From contig NZ_AP023360.1 in NCBI RefSeq assembly GCF_018326265.1, positions 1,851,501 to 1,915,500 on the forward strand: a DNA stretch of 64,000 nucleotides, written 5' to 3'. The notes beneath the pieces were generated by a model. That model did not search any database. It was not told the origin of the DNA and saw only the letters and a program-made list of their open reading frames with translations. Made by a program: the position numbers and the translations under genes. Origin of the DNA: Catellatospora sp. IY07-71. GTDB taxonomy: Bacteria > Actinomycetota > Actinomycetes > Mycobacteriales > Micromonosporaceae. Shown here one piece after another: positions 50,393 through 59,515 of the stretch (the stretch's first letter is position 1; every line of letters begins with the position of its first letter).

Positions 50393-51379
50393 TTACCAGG
50401 CCCAGGCCTCCGGGCCGGGGCCGCCCTTGCCGACGGGAGGGAAGAGCTCGTCGAGGCGGGTCAGGGTGTCGTCGTCGAGGGTGACGGTGAGGGCGCCGAG
50501 GGTGCGGTCGAGCTGGTCGGCGGTGCGGGGGCCGATGATGGGGGCGGTGACGCCGGGGCGGGACAGGAGCCAGGCCAGGGCTACGTCGGCGGGGTCGGCG
50601 CCGAGGGACTCGCACAGCTTCTCGTACGCCTCGATGGTGCCGCGGTGCTCGGCCAGCGCGTCGCTGGCGCGGCCCTCGGCGCCCCGCGCCGCCGTGCCGT
50701 CCTTGAGCTTGCGCAGCACGCCGGCGAGCAGGCCGCCGTGCAGCGGCGACCACGGGATGATCCCGACGCCGTACTGCTGCGCCGCCGGGACGACCTCCAG
50801 CTCAACATGCCGGGTCATCAGGTTGTAGATGCACTGCTCGGCCACCAGGCCGAGGAAGTGGCGGCGGCGGGCGGCCTCCTGAGCGGCGGCGATGTGCCAG
50901 CCGGCGAAGTTGGACGAGCCGACGTAGAGCACCTTGCCCTGCGCGACCAGCGTCTCCATCGCCTGCCAGATCTCGTCCCACGGCGTCTTACGGTCCACGT
51001 GGTGCATCTGGTAGAGGTCGATGTAGTCGGTCTGCAGGCGGCGCAGCGAGGCGTCGGCGGCCTTGACGATGTGCCGGGCGGACAGGCCCTGCTCGTTGGG
51101 CCAGTCGCCCATCTTGCCGTACACCTTGGTGGCCAGCACGACCTTGTCGCGGCGGCTGCCGCCCTGCGCGAACCAGTCGCCGATGATGTGCTCGGTGACG
51201 CCCTCGCCGAGCTTCCAGCCGTACACGTCGGCGGTGTCGAAGAAGTTGATCCCGTGCTCCAGCGCGCGGTCCATGATCGCGTGACTGTCCGCTGCGGACG
51301 TCTGGGGACCGAAGTTCATGGTGCCCAGGCAGAGCCTGCTGACGGTCAGGCCGGTACGGCCCAAAGTGGTGAACTCCAT
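50393..51379 (-). CDS. Aldo/keto reductase
   Basis: A 328-residue NADPH-dependent oxidoreductase with a TIM barrel. MEFTTLGRTGLTVSRLCLGT opens it. The catalytic tetrad is in FFDTADVYG (Asp, Tyr), VVLATKVYG (Lys) and LYQMHHVD (His). VLYVGSSNFAGWH and WSPLHGGLLAG are typical of the AKR family near AKR11/12-type reductases. ATG 51379 is used because TAGGGT lies 8 nt upstream. Substrate unknown. Confidence 0.92.
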   Translation of the reverse strand: MEFTTLGRTGLTVSRLCLGTMNFGPQTSAADSHAIMDRALEHGINFFDTADVYGWKLGEGVTEHIIGDWFAQGGSRRDKVVLATKVYGKMGDWPNEQGLSARHIVKAADASLRRLQTDYIDLYQMHHVDRKTPWDEIWQAMETLVAQGKVLYVGSSNFAGWHIAAAQEAARRRHFLGLVAEQCIYNLMTRHVELEVVPAAQQYGVGIIPWSPLHGGLLAGVLRKLKDGTAARGAEGRASDALAEHRGTIEAYEKLCESLGADPADVALAWLLSRPGVTAPIIGPRTADQLDRTLGALTVTLDDDTLTRLDELFPPVGKGGPGPEAWAW

Positions 51380-51387
51380 GAGTCCCG

Positions 51388-51393
51388 ACCCTA
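51388..51393 (-). promoter_or_regulatory. -10 element TAGGGT before the aldo/keto reductase gene
   Basis: On the minus strand TAGGGT ends 8 nt before ATG 51379 without a ribosome binding site, indicating a leaderless start. Confidence 0.45.
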
Positions 51394-51421
51394 TCCCGCC
51401 GATCACCGGGATAGATGAACA

Positions 51422-51461
51422 AAGCTCCCGCGGGGCTGTCGGAACAGCACGGCGGGAGCTT
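51422..51461 (-). terminator. Terminator of sepH
   Basis: AAGCTCCCGC and GCGGGAGCTT (51422-51431 and 51452-51461) pair perfectly, with a smaller inner GCTGT/ACAGC pairing. On the minus strand the stem is followed by TTGTTC, and it begins 19 bases after the sepH stop. Confidence 0.75.
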
Positions 51462-51479
51462 CGCTCGCGTAGTCGGCGG

Positions 51480-52490
51480 TCAGTTCTCGCGGGCCGCGGG
51501 TGCGCCGCCGAAGAGCACGTCGTCCCAGCTGGGCAGGCGCTTGCGCGGCTTCTCGGCGTTGCCGGCGGCGGTGGTGTCGGTGGCCTGGCGGCGCGGGCGC
51601 AGCACGGCCAGCGACGGCACCGCGGGCACTTCCTTCGGCGCGTCGGCGTCCTCGTCGAAGGCGCTGCCCTGGCCGCCGATGACGGCGCTGGCGGGACGCT
51701 GCCGCGGCGTGTCCGAGGGCACGTCGAGGCCGCGGCCGGGGCCGCTGCCCAGGGGCCGGTCCAGCGCGGCGACGAGCGCGTCGCGCCCGGCCCGGATCGG
51801 GTCGCGGCCGGGCCGGCGCGTGGCGTCCGACGGGGTCGGCAGGCCGTGCCCGCTGCGGCTGGGCGCCGGGGTCTGGCCCGCGGTCGGGTCCTGGCCCAGG
51901 ATCTGGGTCGGCCGCTCGGCGCACAGGTACTGCGCCATGTCGTCGTGCGGGGACACGGACTGCCGGTTGCGGTCCAGCTCCCAGATCGCCTGCGCGGTGG
52001 CCTTGCCCGACGGCCAGGTGGCGACCACGCGCCAGGTGCCGTCGTCGCGCCGGTACGCGTCCCAGGAGATCTTCTCCGTGTCGATGCCGTGCTGGGCCAG
52101 CCGGCCGTCCACCACGTCGGCGAGGGTCGCGCCCTTGTCGGACGTCTTCAGCCGGGTCCGGCGCGCGTGCTGGGCCAGCATGGCCCGCTCCTGCAGCACC
52201 GGGCCGGCGTAGCGCAACACCCGATCCACCGGCACGCCCGCAATGCGGGCGACGTCCTCGGCGCTCTCACCGGAGCGGATCCGCGACTGGATGTCGCGCG
52301 GGGACAGCACGGTGGCGTGGTCGAACGGCGCCGCGGTGATGGTCATCGTGTGCGGGCCGGAGCCGCGGTCCGGGTGCGTCGCCGAGCTGACGCGGTCGTC
52401 GATGGGCAGCGCGAGCAGACGACCGACCTCGTCCGCGAGGACGAGCGCCTGGCCGTCTTCGGAGAGGGCGACGAACCTTACGGGTCGCAT
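51480..52490 (-). CDS. sepH: Septation protein SepH
   Basis: A 336-residue cell-division protein of actinobacteria that stimulates FtsZ assembly. MRPVRFVALSEDGQALVLAD starts the DUF3071 domain; IRSGESAEDVARIAGVPVDR is the helix-turn-helix-like segment; TLADVVDGRLAQHGID and WRVVATWPSGKATAQA complete the N-terminal module (~1-180). The rest is Pro/Arg/Asp-rich and probably disordered, ending with the conserved LPSWDDVLFG motif. The start is ATG 52490 after GGAGG. Confidence 0.94.
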   Translation of the reverse strand: MRPVRFVALSEDGQALVLADEVGRLLALPIDDRVSSATHPDRGSGPHTMTITAAPFDHATVLSPRDIQSRIRSGESAEDVARIAGVPVDRVLRYAGPVLQERAMLAQHARRTRLKTSDKGATLADVVDGRLAQHGIDTEKISWDAYRRDDGTWRVVATWPSGKATAQAIWELDRNRQSVSPHDDMAQYLCAERPTQILGQDPTAGQTPAPSRSGHGLPTPSDATRRPGRDPIRAGRDALVAALDRPLGSGPGRGLDVPSDTPRQRPASAVIGGQGSAFDEDADAPKEVPAVPSLAVLRPRRQATDTTAAGNAEKPRKRLPSWDDVLFGGAPAAREN

Positions 52491-52652
52491 CGCTAGCCTC
52501 CGTCCCCTGTGCCGGTCCATACCAGGGCTGCCGGGGGGAGTGCCCGGCCACGGTATGACGTTCCCAAGAGAACACCGTACGCGGTGATGCCACACCCGCG
52601 CACCCGCCACGCCGAGTCTGACGACACGCTCACATTCGCGGCGCGTAATACG

Positions 52653-54038
52653 TCATCCTTTGCGGACCTCCGCGAGGGAGGACTTGAGGGCGGTCCGGAG
52701 CCGTTTTCCGGCCGGCCGCTCGACGTAGCGGTGGATGAGCCAGGACGCGCCGAGCATCACCGCGACGATCCCGCCGAGCAGGATCCAGTGCGGCACGTGA
52801 TCGCGCAGTCCGCGGATGAGCGTCTGCCCCGCGGCCTGATGGATCAGGTACAGCGGGTAGGTCAGCGCGCCCGCCACCACCAGCCACCGCCCGCCCACGC
52901 GGGCGAACGCGCCCAGCGCGATCGCCGTCATCAGCGCGAAGCAGCAGGTGACCAGCGCGGCCACGCTCCACCAGCTCAGGTGGAAGTGCTCCAGCGCGGG
53001 GTAGCTCTGCAGCCGGTAGAGGGCCAGCAGCCAGTTCGCCCCCACCAGCCCCCACAGCAGCAGGTTGCCGCCGAACCGGTGCACCAGGAACAGCGCGGTG
53101 CCCGCGACGAAGTACGGCGCGAACTCCGGCACGATCAGGTTGTCAACCCAGCGCAGGTCCCAGGTGGACGAGAACGCGGCGACCAGCGTCCACAGCGCGC
53201 AGAAGTAGACCACCCGGCGGTAGGTCACCCCGAGCCACACCACGACCGCGAACAGCAGGTAGAAGCGCAGCTCCGCGCCGAGCGACCAGTACGACCAGTC
53301 CTGGTCGGTCACGCCCAGCCCGCTCTGCAGCATGGTCAGGTTGACCAGCGACTCGGCCGGGGGCAGCGGCTCGCGCAGGATCGGCCAGGCGGCCAGCACC
53401 GCCGTGGTCAGCACGACGCCCACCCAGTACGCCGGGAACAGCCGGACCACCCGGGACACCGCGAACTCGCCGAGGCCGCGGCCCCAGCTGCTCAGGCAGA
53501 TCACGAAGCCGCTGATCAGGAAGAAGAAGTTGACCCCGAGCCAGCCGTAGGAGGCGACGGCGGCCAGCGGCCCGAACAGCGCGCCGGGCTCGGTGCCCCA
53601 CGGTCCGCGTACCAGATGATGGGCCACCACCAGCAGCGCCGCGGCCAGCCGCAGCCCGTCGAGGACCAGCAGTCGCGGCTCGCGCGGGCCCCGGCCCTCG
53701 CCCTTCGGCGCATCGTGCGCCGCGGTGTCCGGCACGGACGCGGGCCGGGCCGCGGCGGTGCCGGTGGCGAGCGCGGGCGCGGCGGCACGGACGGCCGCGG
53801 GCACCGGGGCCGAGCCGGGAGCCTCCGTGGGCGGGGCCGGGGTCCTGGGCGGTGCCGCCGGGATGACGCGCAGCTCGGCGGGCGTCGCGACCACGCGGAC
53901 CGTGCGCGGAGGCGAGCCGTCCGGCGCCCCCGGTGCGCCGGGGCGGGTGCCGGCCGGCGGCTGGTTTGCCCTGGTCCCGGGCCGGACGGGCCCACTCCGT
54001 GCGGCGTGCGGCGTGGTCGCGTCGTGCTGCGTGGTCAC
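52653..54038 (-). CDS. Acyltransferase 3-family membrane protein
   Basis: A 461-residue O-acyltransferase. The first ~115 residues are a Pro/Ala/Thr-rich cytoplasmic region with no fold. The membrane domain follows: LLVLDGLRLAAALLVVAHHL (catalytic His), GWLGVNFFFLISGFVI, RVVRLFPAYWVGV and about ten spans, ending LTYPLYLIHQAAGQTLI. Such enzymes acetylate or acylate cell-surface sugars or peptidoglycan. The start is GTG 54038 after AGGGGGA. Substrate unknown. Confidence 0.9.
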   Translation of the reverse strand: MTTQHDATTPHAARSGPVRPGTRANQPPAGTRPGAPGAPDGSPPRTVRVVATPAELRVIPAAPPRTPAPPTEAPGSAPVPAAVRAAAPALATGTAAARPASVPDTAAHDAPKGEGRGPREPRLLVLDGLRLAAALLVVAHHLVRGPWGTEPGALFGPLAAVASYGWLGVNFFFLISGFVICLSSWGRGLGEFAVSRVVRLFPAYWVGVVLTTAVLAAWPILREPLPPAESLVNLTMLQSGLGVTDQDWSYWSLGAELRFYLLFAVVVWLGVTYRRVVYFCALWTLVAAFSSTWDLRWVDNLIVPEFAPYFVAGTALFLVHRFGGNLLLWGLVGANWLLALYRLQSYPALEHFHLSWWSVAALVTCCFALMTAIALGAFARVGGRWLVVAGALTYPLYLIHQAAGQTLIRGLRDHVPHWILLGGIVAVMLGASWLIHRYVERPAGKRLRTALKSSLAEVRKG

Positions 54039-54155
54039 GGAGGGTCCCCCTGCGCTGGTCGGGCGGGCTCGCTCCGTAGCAGTTGCCCAGCCCTGTAGCG
54101 GTCTACACGCTTATGCGCCGAAAAACCACGACCCGGCGGGGGTACGCAGCAAAAA

Positions 54156-54182
54156 GCGGCGGAGCCCTACGGGCCCCGCCGC
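54156..54182 (-). terminator. Rho-independent terminator of serC
   Basis: A 12-bp stem with one mismatch (54156-54167 with 54171-54182) and a 3-nt loop is followed, on the minus strand, by TTTTT (54151-54155). It lies 18 bp after the serC stop and is the most canonical terminator in the window. Confidence 0.92.
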
Positions 54183-54200
54183 ATACCGTGCGTCAGCCGA

Positions 54201-55325
54201 TCAGAGCTGCTCGATGACGTAGTCGATGCTCGCGGTCAGCGCCTGCACGTCGGCCGGGTCGATCGCCGGGTAGAGCGCGACGCGCAGCTGGTTGCGACCG
54301 AGCTTGCGGTAGGGCTCGGTGTCGACCACGCCGTTGGCGCGCAGCGTCTTGGCGATCACCGCGGCGTCCACGTCGTCGGTGAAGTCGATCGTGGCCACGA
54401 CGTTGGAGCGCAGCCCCGGGTCGGTCACGAACGGCGTCGCCACCGGCGACTTCTCCGCCCAGCGGTAGATGATCTCGGCGCTCTCCGCGGTGCGCTGGGT
54501 CGCCCAGGACAGGCCGCCCTGCGCGTTCATCCAGTCGGTCTGCTCGGCGGCCAGGAACACCGTGGCCAGCGCCGGGGTGTTCAGGGTCTGCTCCAGGCGC
54601 GAGTTCTCGATCGCGGTGACCAGGTCGAGGAAGGCCGGGATGTAGCGGCCGCCCGCCTTGATCTCCTCGGCGCGCGCGATGGCGGCCGGGGACAGGATCG
54701 CGATCCACAGGCCGCCGTCCGAGGCGAAGCACTTCTGCGGGGCGAAGTAGTACACGTCGCTCTGGGTCAGGTCGACCGGCAGGCCGCCCGCGGCCGAGGT
54801 GGCGTCGTGCAGGATCAGCGCGCCCGCATCGGCGCCCTCGACCCGCGACACCGGCACCGCGACACCGGTCGAGGTCTCGTTCTGCGGGATGCCGTACGCG
54901 TCCACGCCCGCCTCGGCGACCAGGAACGCGGCGCTGCCCGGCTCGCCCTTGTGGACGGTCGGCGCGCCCAGGAACGGGGCGTCCTTGACGGCCTTGGCGA
55001 ACTTCGCGCCGAACTCGCCGAAGGTGGCGAACTGCGCCCGGTCCTTGATCAGCGAGAACGCGGCCACCTCCCAGAACGCGGTGGTGCCGCCGTTGCCGAT
55101 GATCACCTCGTAGCCCTCGGGCAGGCCGAAGAAGTCGGCCAGGCCCTGCCGGAAGCGCGCGACCTGGTTCTTCACCGTCTTCTGCCGGTGCGAGGTGCCG
55201 AGGAAGGAGCCGGCGACCGCGCTGAGCGCCTCCACCGCCTGAGGCCGGACCTTGGACGGGCCGCAGCAGAACCGGCCGTCTGCGGGCAGGAGTTCGGCGG
55301 GGATGGTGATCGGCGTCTCGGCCAT
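54201..55325 (-). CDS. serC: Phosphoserine transaminase
   Basis: A 374-residue PLP enzyme that makes 3-phosphoserine from 3-phosphohydroxypyruvate in serine synthesis (also active in pyridoxine synthesis in some bacteria). RFCCGPSKVRPQAVEAL is the typical start; GTSHRQKTVKNQV, EVIIGNGGTTAFWEV and the PLP lysine in FAPQKCF (Lys198) are in place. This is the longer mycobacterial/actinobacterial SerC type. ATG 55325 is the likely start. Confidence 0.96.
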   Translation of the reverse strand: MAETPITIPAELLPADGRFCCGPSKVRPQAVEALSAVAGSFLGTSHRQKTVKNQVARFRQGLADFFGLPEGYEVIIGNGGTTAFWEVAAFSLIKDRAQFATFGEFGAKFAKAVKDAPFLGAPTVHKGEPGSAAFLVAEAGVDAYGIPQNETSTGVAVPVSRVEGADAGALILHDATSAAGGLPVDLTQSDVYYFAPQKCFASDGGLWIAILSPAAIARAEEIKAGGRYIPAFLDLVTAIENSRLEQTLNTPALATVFLAAEQTDWMNAQGGLSWATQRTAESAEIIYRWAEKSPVATPFVTDPGLRSNVVATIDFTDDVDAAVIAKTLRANGVVDTEPYRKLGRNQLRVALYPAIDPADVQALTASIDYVIEQL

Positions 55326-55461
55326 GACATCAGTCCTTAAGGCGTGTCAGCACGTGCGAGATTTCCAGCGGTCCGGCGACGCTGCCGTATGCCGCATTCT
55401 CCCACGTCAACGACATACCTCCGGGCACCGTCCCACCCCTTTCCCCGTGACGGTCCTCACG

Positions 55462-55504
55462 CACGAGAAAGGGCGCCCGTGAGATCGGGCGCCCTTTCCT
55501 CGTG
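55462..55504 (-). terminator. Terminator of the citrate synthase gene
   Basis: The arms 55462-55479 and 55486-55504 pair over 18 bp with one bulged G around a 6-nt loop, 12 bases past the citrate synthase stop. The stem contains AAAGGGCGCCCG/CGGGCGCCCTTT. Confidence 0.85.
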
Positions 55505-55515
55505 GTGCTGCCGGG

Positions 55516-56619
55516 TCAGCTGTGGCTGATGGTGGCCCAGCCCTCGACGTCGGAGGGCTTGCGGGTGCCGGGGCCGACGTAGCGGGCCGACGGGCGCACG
55601 AGGCGGCCGAGCTTCTTCTGCTCCAGGATGTGCGCGGACCAGCCGGCCACCCGGGCGCAGGTGAACATCGAGGTGAACATGTGCGCCGGGACCTCGGCGA
55701 AGTCCAGCACGACCGCGGACCAGAACTCGACGTTGGTCTCCAGCACCCGGTCGGGACGGCGGGCGCGCAGCTCGGCCAGGGCCGCCTTCTCCAGCGCCTC
55801 GGCCACCTCGAAGCGGGCCGCGCCCAGCTCCTTGGCGGTGCGGCGGAGCACTCGGGCGCGCGGGTCCTCGGCCCGGTAGACGCGGTGGCCGAAGCCCATC
55901 AGCCGCTCGCCCCGGTCCAGCGCGCCCTTGACGTAGCCCTCGGCGTCGCCGGAGCGCTCCACGGCCTCGATCATGTGCAGCACGCGGGACGGGGCGCCGC
56001 CGTGCAGCGGGCCGGACAGCGCGCCGATGCCGGAGGAGATGCAGGCCGCGGCGTCGGCGCCGGTGGAGGCCACGACGCGGGCGGTGAAGGTGGAGGCGTT
56101 CATGCCGTGCTCGGCGGCGGAGATGAAGTACGCGTCGACGGCCTTGATGTGCCGCGGGTCGGGCTCGCCGCGCCAGCGCTTCATGAAGCGCTCGACGATG
56201 GTCTGCGCCTTGTCGATCTCCTTCTGCGGCACGGCGGGCAGACCGAGGCCGCGGGCGGACTGCGCGACGAAGGACAGCGCCGTCACCGACACCCGGGCCA
56301 GGTCCTCGCGGGCCTGCTCGTCGGAGATGTCGAGCAGCTGGCCCAGGCCCCAGTACGGCGCGAGCATGGCCACCGCGGACTGCACGTCGACGCGGATGTC
56401 GCCGGAGTGCACCGGCACCGGGAACGGCTCCGCAGGGGGCAGGCCGGGGCCGAACTTGCCGTCGGCCAGCAGCGCCCAGACGTTGCCGAAGGAGACCTGA
56501 CCGATCAGATCCTCGATGTCGACGCCCCGGTAGCGCAGCGAGCCGCCCTCCTTGTCGGGCTCGGCGATCTCGGTCTCGAAGGCGATCACGCCCTCCAGGC
56601 CCGGCTTGAAGTCGGACAT
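55516..56619 (-). CDS. Citrate synthase (type II-like, short actinobacterial form)
   Basis: A 367-residue enzyme condensing oxaloacetate with acetyl-CoA. GGSLRYRGVDIEDLIG is the family start. Catalytic residues are seen in AAEHGMNAST (His), LMGFGHRVYRAEDPRA (His) and VVLDFAEVP (Asp). The start is ATG 56619 after GGGAG. It is divergent from pdxH, the order I recall for citA-pdxH in Streptomyces. 2-Methylcitrate synthase is a close relative, but no prp genes are nearby. Confidence 0.93.
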   Translation of the reverse strand: MSDFKPGLEGVIAFETEIAEPDKEGGSLRYRGVDIEDLIGQVSFGNVWALLADGKFGPGLPPAEPFPVPVHSGDIRVDVQSAVAMLAPYWGLGQLLDISDEQAREDLARVSVTALSFVAQSARGLGLPAVPQKEIDKAQTIVERFMKRWRGEPDPRHIKAVDAYFISAAEHGMNASTFTARVVASTGADAAACISSGIGALSGPLHGGAPSRVLHMIEAVERSGDAEGYVKGALDRGERLMGFGHRVYRAEDPRARVLRRTAKELGAARFEVAEALEKAALAELRARRPDRVLETNVEFWSAVVLDFAEVPAHMFTSMFTCARVAGWSAHILEQKKLGRLVRPSARYVGPGTRKPSDVEGWATISHS

Positions 56620-56839
56620 CTCGTTCTCCCGATCTGTGACCTGAGGCTAGGTTCAGTTCGAGCAACATCTTGCCCCGCGGGTATCGGTTTGGCGACCCGC
56701 CCCGCACGCGCTCGAAGCCACATCTTCCCGCGCGGGCGGGGCGCGGGCGGCCGATCCGCGCCCGCAGAGCCGGTGGACCGCAGGATTTCCGCTGCTGACG
56801 AACAGTGCGGCAGGATGACTACGTGAGTTGGAGCACACC

Positions 56840-57544
56840 TTGAGCACCGGGCACCCCGCCACCCCCGATCTGGCCCGGATGCGGCGCGAGTACGACGCCG
56901 CCGAGCCGCACCGCCCCGCCGTACGCGAGGAGCCGCTGGTCGAGGAGTACCTCGCCGGGGACTGGCCGACGCAGTTCGGCCGCTGGTTCGCCGAGGCGGT
57001 GGCCGCCGGGCTGCCCGAGCCGAACGCGATGATCGTGTCGACCGCCGCCCCGGACGGCCGCCCCAGCTCCCGCACGGTGCTGCTCAAGGGCTACGACGAG
57101 CGCGGGTTCGTGTTCTTCACCAACTACGGCTCGCGCAAGGGGCGGGAGGCGCTGGCCAACCCGTACGCCAGCCTGCTCTTCCCGTGGTTTCCGATGGGCC
57201 GCCAGGTGGTGGTCTGCGGCCGGATCGCCCCGGTGGACCGGCACGTCAGCGAGGAGTACTTCCACCAGCGCCCGCGCGGCGCGCAGCTGGGCGCGTGGGC
57301 CAGCGAGCAGTCCGCGGTGCTGCCCGGCCGGCAGGCGCTGGACGAGGCGTACGCCCGCGCCGAGCAGTCGTTCCCGGCCGACACGGAGGTGCCGCTGCCG
57401 GACCACTGGGGCGGGCTGCGGGTGGAGCCGGAGACCGTCGAGTTCTGGCAGGGCAGGCGCAGCCGCCTGCATGATCGCCTCCGTTTCCGCAGGACCGGCG
57501 AGCCCGGCGCGGACAGGTGGATCGTGGAGCGCCTCGCCCCGTAG
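56840..57544 (+). CDS. pdxH: Pyridoxamine 5'-phosphate oxidase
   Basis: A 234-residue FMN enzyme making pyridoxal 5'-phosphate. MRREYDAAEPHRPAVREEP, MIVSTAAPDGRPSSRTVLLK, GFVFFTNYGSRKGREA, GRQVVVCGRIAPV and the C-terminal FWQGRRSRLHDR are all classic PdxH motifs. I take TTG 56840, which has GGAG six bases upstream; TTG 56828 and ATG 56878 are alternatives. Divergent from citrate synthase. Confidence 0.95.
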   Translation: MSTGHPATPDLARMRREYDAAEPHRPAVREEPLVEEYLAGDWPTQFGRWFAEAVAAGLPEPNAMIVSTAAPDGRPSSRTVLLKGYDERGFVFFTNYGSRKGREALANPYASLLFPWFPMGRQVVVCGRIAPVDRHVSEEYFHQRPRGAQLGAWASEQSAVLPGRQALDEAYARAEQSFPADTEVPLPDHWGGLRVEPETVEFWQGRRSRLHDRLRFRRTGEPGADRWIVERLAP

Positions 57545-57553
57545 AAAAGCATG

Positions 57554-57559
57554 TAGGGT
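57554..57559 (+). promoter_or_regulatory. -10 element TAGGGT before the aldose epimerase gene
   Basis: TAGGGT ends 8 nt before GTG 57568, with GCGGGATC between. It lies in the 23-bp gap after pdxH, implying a separate leaderless transcript. Confidence 0.4.
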
Positions 57560-57567
57560 GCGGGATC

Positions 57568-58491
57568 GTGACTGATTTTCGCCCGTCCGGCACCCAGTGG
57601 ACGCTGACGTACGGCGCCCAGACCGCCACCGTCGTCGAGGTCGGTGGTGGCCTGCGTGGCTACGCGGTGGACGGGAACGAGATCCTGGACGGCTACGCCG
57701 CGGACGAGCTGTGCCCGGCCGGCGCCGGGCAGGTGCTGATGCCCTGGCCGAACCGCATCCGGGACGGGCACTACCGTTTCGGCGGGCAGGCCCACCAGCT
57801 GCCGCTGAGCGAGGTGGCGCTGCACAACGCGATCCACGGCCTGGTGCGCTGGCTGCCCTGGCAGGTGGTCGACCGCAGCGACGCGGCGATCACCGTGGAG
57901 TGCGGCCTGGAGCCGCAGGTGGGCTACCCGTGGCGGCTGAGCCTGCGGGTCGAGTACGCGCTGGGCGAGGACGGCCTGACCGTCACCCACACCGCGGTGA
58001 ACCGCTCGGCCGACCCGGCGCCGTTCGGCGTGGGCACCCACCCCTACCTGCGCGTCCCGGGCGCGGCCATCGACGACCTGACGCTGACCGTGCCCGCCCG
58101 CACCCGGCTGCTGGTCGACGGCCGCATGCTGCCGATCGGCGCGGCCAAGGTGGCGGGCGGCGAGTTCGACTTCACCGAGCCGCGCCGCCTGGGCGCCCTG
58201 GAGCTGGACACGGCCTTCGGTGACCTGGTCCGGAACGAGGCCGGGGGCTCGGCGGTCAGCCTGGTCGCCCCGGACGGCCGCGCGGTGGAGGTCTGGGCGG
58301 ACGAGAAGTTCCACTGGTGGCAGCTGTTCACCGCGCACACGCTGACCGGCGAGCGGCACCGCCGCGCGATCGCGATCGAGCCGATGACCTGCCCGCCCGA
58401 CGCGATGCGCTCCGGCCGCGACCTGATCGAGCTGGCCCCGGACGAGACCTGGACCGGCACCTGGGGCATCCGGCACCGGCTGGGGGCCTGA
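57568..58491 (+). CDS. Aldose 1-epimerase family protein
   Basis: A 307-residue beta-sandwich enzyme that interconverts sugar anomers. Key residues are visible in LPLSEVALHNAIHGLVRW and FGVGTHPYLR (His), DFTEPRRL and a late AIAIEPMTCPPDAM (Glu). GalM-type homology begins at GTG 57568; the frame upstream overlaps pdxH. Sugar specificity cannot be told. It is followed 2 bp later by the nitroreductase gene. Confidence 0.92.
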   Translation: MTDFRPSGTQWTLTYGAQTATVVEVGGGLRGYAVDGNEILDGYAADELCPAGAGQVLMPWPNRIRDGHYRFGGQAHQLPLSEVALHNAIHGLVRWLPWQVVDRSDAAITVECGLEPQVGYPWRLSLRVEYALGEDGLTVTHTAVNRSADPAPFGVGTHPYLRVPGAAIDDLTLTVPARTRLLVDGRMLPIGAAKVAGGEFDFTEPRRLGALELDTAFGDLVRNEAGGSAVSLVAPDGRAVEVWADEKFHWWQLFTAHTLTGERHRRAIAIEPMTCPPDAMRSGRDLIELAPDETWTGTWGIRHRLGA

Positions 58492-58493
58492 GC

Positions 58494-59153
58494 GTGGAGT
58501 TCGCCGACGTCGTGCGGCGGCGCCGGATGGTGCGCAACTACGACCCCGACCGGCCGGTGCCGGCCGAGGTGGTCGAGCGCATCCTGCGGCACGCCACGCA
58601 CGCGCCGTCGGCGGGCTTCGCCCAGGGCTGGGCGTTCCTCGTGCTGGAGACGCCGGCCGAGCGTGAGCTGTTCTGGAGCGCGACGTCCCCGGCGGGCGCG
58701 GCCCCGTCGCGCTGGCTGGCCGGGATGCGCAGCGCGCCGCTGCTGGTGGTGCCGCTGTCGCACAAGGCGGCCTACCTGGACCGGTACGCCGAGGCGGACA
58801 AGGGCTGGACGGACCGCGACGAGGCGCGCTGGCCGGTGCCGTACTGGCACGTCGACACCGGCATGGCGGCGCTGCTGATGCTGCTCACCGCGGTGGACGA
58901 GGGGCTGGGCGCCTGCTTCTTCGGCATCCCGCCGCAGCGGCTCGGGGCGTTCCGGGAGGCGTTCGGCGTGCCGGAGGCGTACACCCCGATCGGGGCGGTG
59001 AGCGTGGGCTACCGTGCGCCGGACCACCGCTCCGCCTCGCTGCGGCGCGGCCGCAGGTCACTCGGCGAGGTGGTCCATCGCGGGCGCTGGGCGGGCGCCC
59101 CGGAGACGGGCGGGGTGTCGGCGGGTGCGCCGGTGCTCGCCACCGACGGTTAG
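58494..59153 (+). CDS. Nitroreductase family protein
   Basis: A 219-residue FMN-dependent oxidoreductase. VEFADVVRRRRMVRNYDPDR and THAPSAGFAQGWAFLVLE are the N-terminal FMN-binding elements; LLTAVDEGLGACFFGIP and PIGAVSVGYRAPD are typical of the C-terminal half. The start is GTG 58494 after GGGGG, 2 bp past the epimerase stop, so they are probably co-transcribed. Substrate unknown; F420-type families look different. Confidence 0.92.
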   Translation: MEFADVVRRRRMVRNYDPDRPVPAEVVERILRHATHAPSAGFAQGWAFLVLETPAERELFWSATSPAGAAPSRWLAGMRSAPLLVVPLSHKAAYLDRYAEADKGWTDRDEARWPVPYWHVDTGMAALLMLLTAVDEGLGACFFGIPPQRLGAFREAFGVPEAYTPIGAVSVGYRAPDHRSASLRRGRRSLGEVVHRGRWAGAPETGGVSAGAPVLATDG

Positions 59154-59190
59154 TCTGGGCGCACTCGGTTTCAGGAGGGGAGGGCAGAGC

Positions 59191-59484
59191 GTGATCTTCA
59201 AGGCGGTGCGAGACGGGCGGCCGTACCCGGACCACGGGTACACCCTCAAGCAGTGGGCGGACATTCCGCCCCGGCAGGTGTCGCTCAACCAGCTCGTCAC
59301 GATCAAGCTCGAGATGGCGCTGGACCGGGTCCTGGCGGACGACTCGACCTTCTACGGCGACCTGTTCCCGCACGTCGTGCAGTGGCAGGGCGAGCTCTAT
59401 CTGGAGGACGGCCTGCACCGCGCCCTGCGCGCCGCGCTGCAGCAGCGCCACCAGATCCACGCCCGGGTCCTCGTCCTCAGTTAG
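59191..59484 (+). CDS. Conserved actinobacterial small protein, ParB/sulfiredoxin-like
   Basis: A 97-residue protein starting at GTG 59191 after GGAGGG. AVRDGRPYPDHGYTLKQWAD, IPPRQVSLNQLVTIK, then YGDLFPHVVQWQGELYLEDG with HRALRAALQQRH. The last part resembles the ParB/sulfiredoxin signature (dGnHRl.A...). Close relatives are, I believe, often labelled VapB antitoxins in databases, but no VapC partner gene is adjacent, so I give no function. Confidence 0.82.
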   Translation: MIFKAVRDGRPYPDHGYTLKQWADIPPRQVSLNQLVTIKLEMALDRVLADDSTFYGDLFPHVVQWQGELYLEDGLHRALRAALQQRHQIHARVLVLS

Positions 59485-59515
59485 TTCCCGCTTCACCGGC
59501 GGGCTTAGCCGCCGT

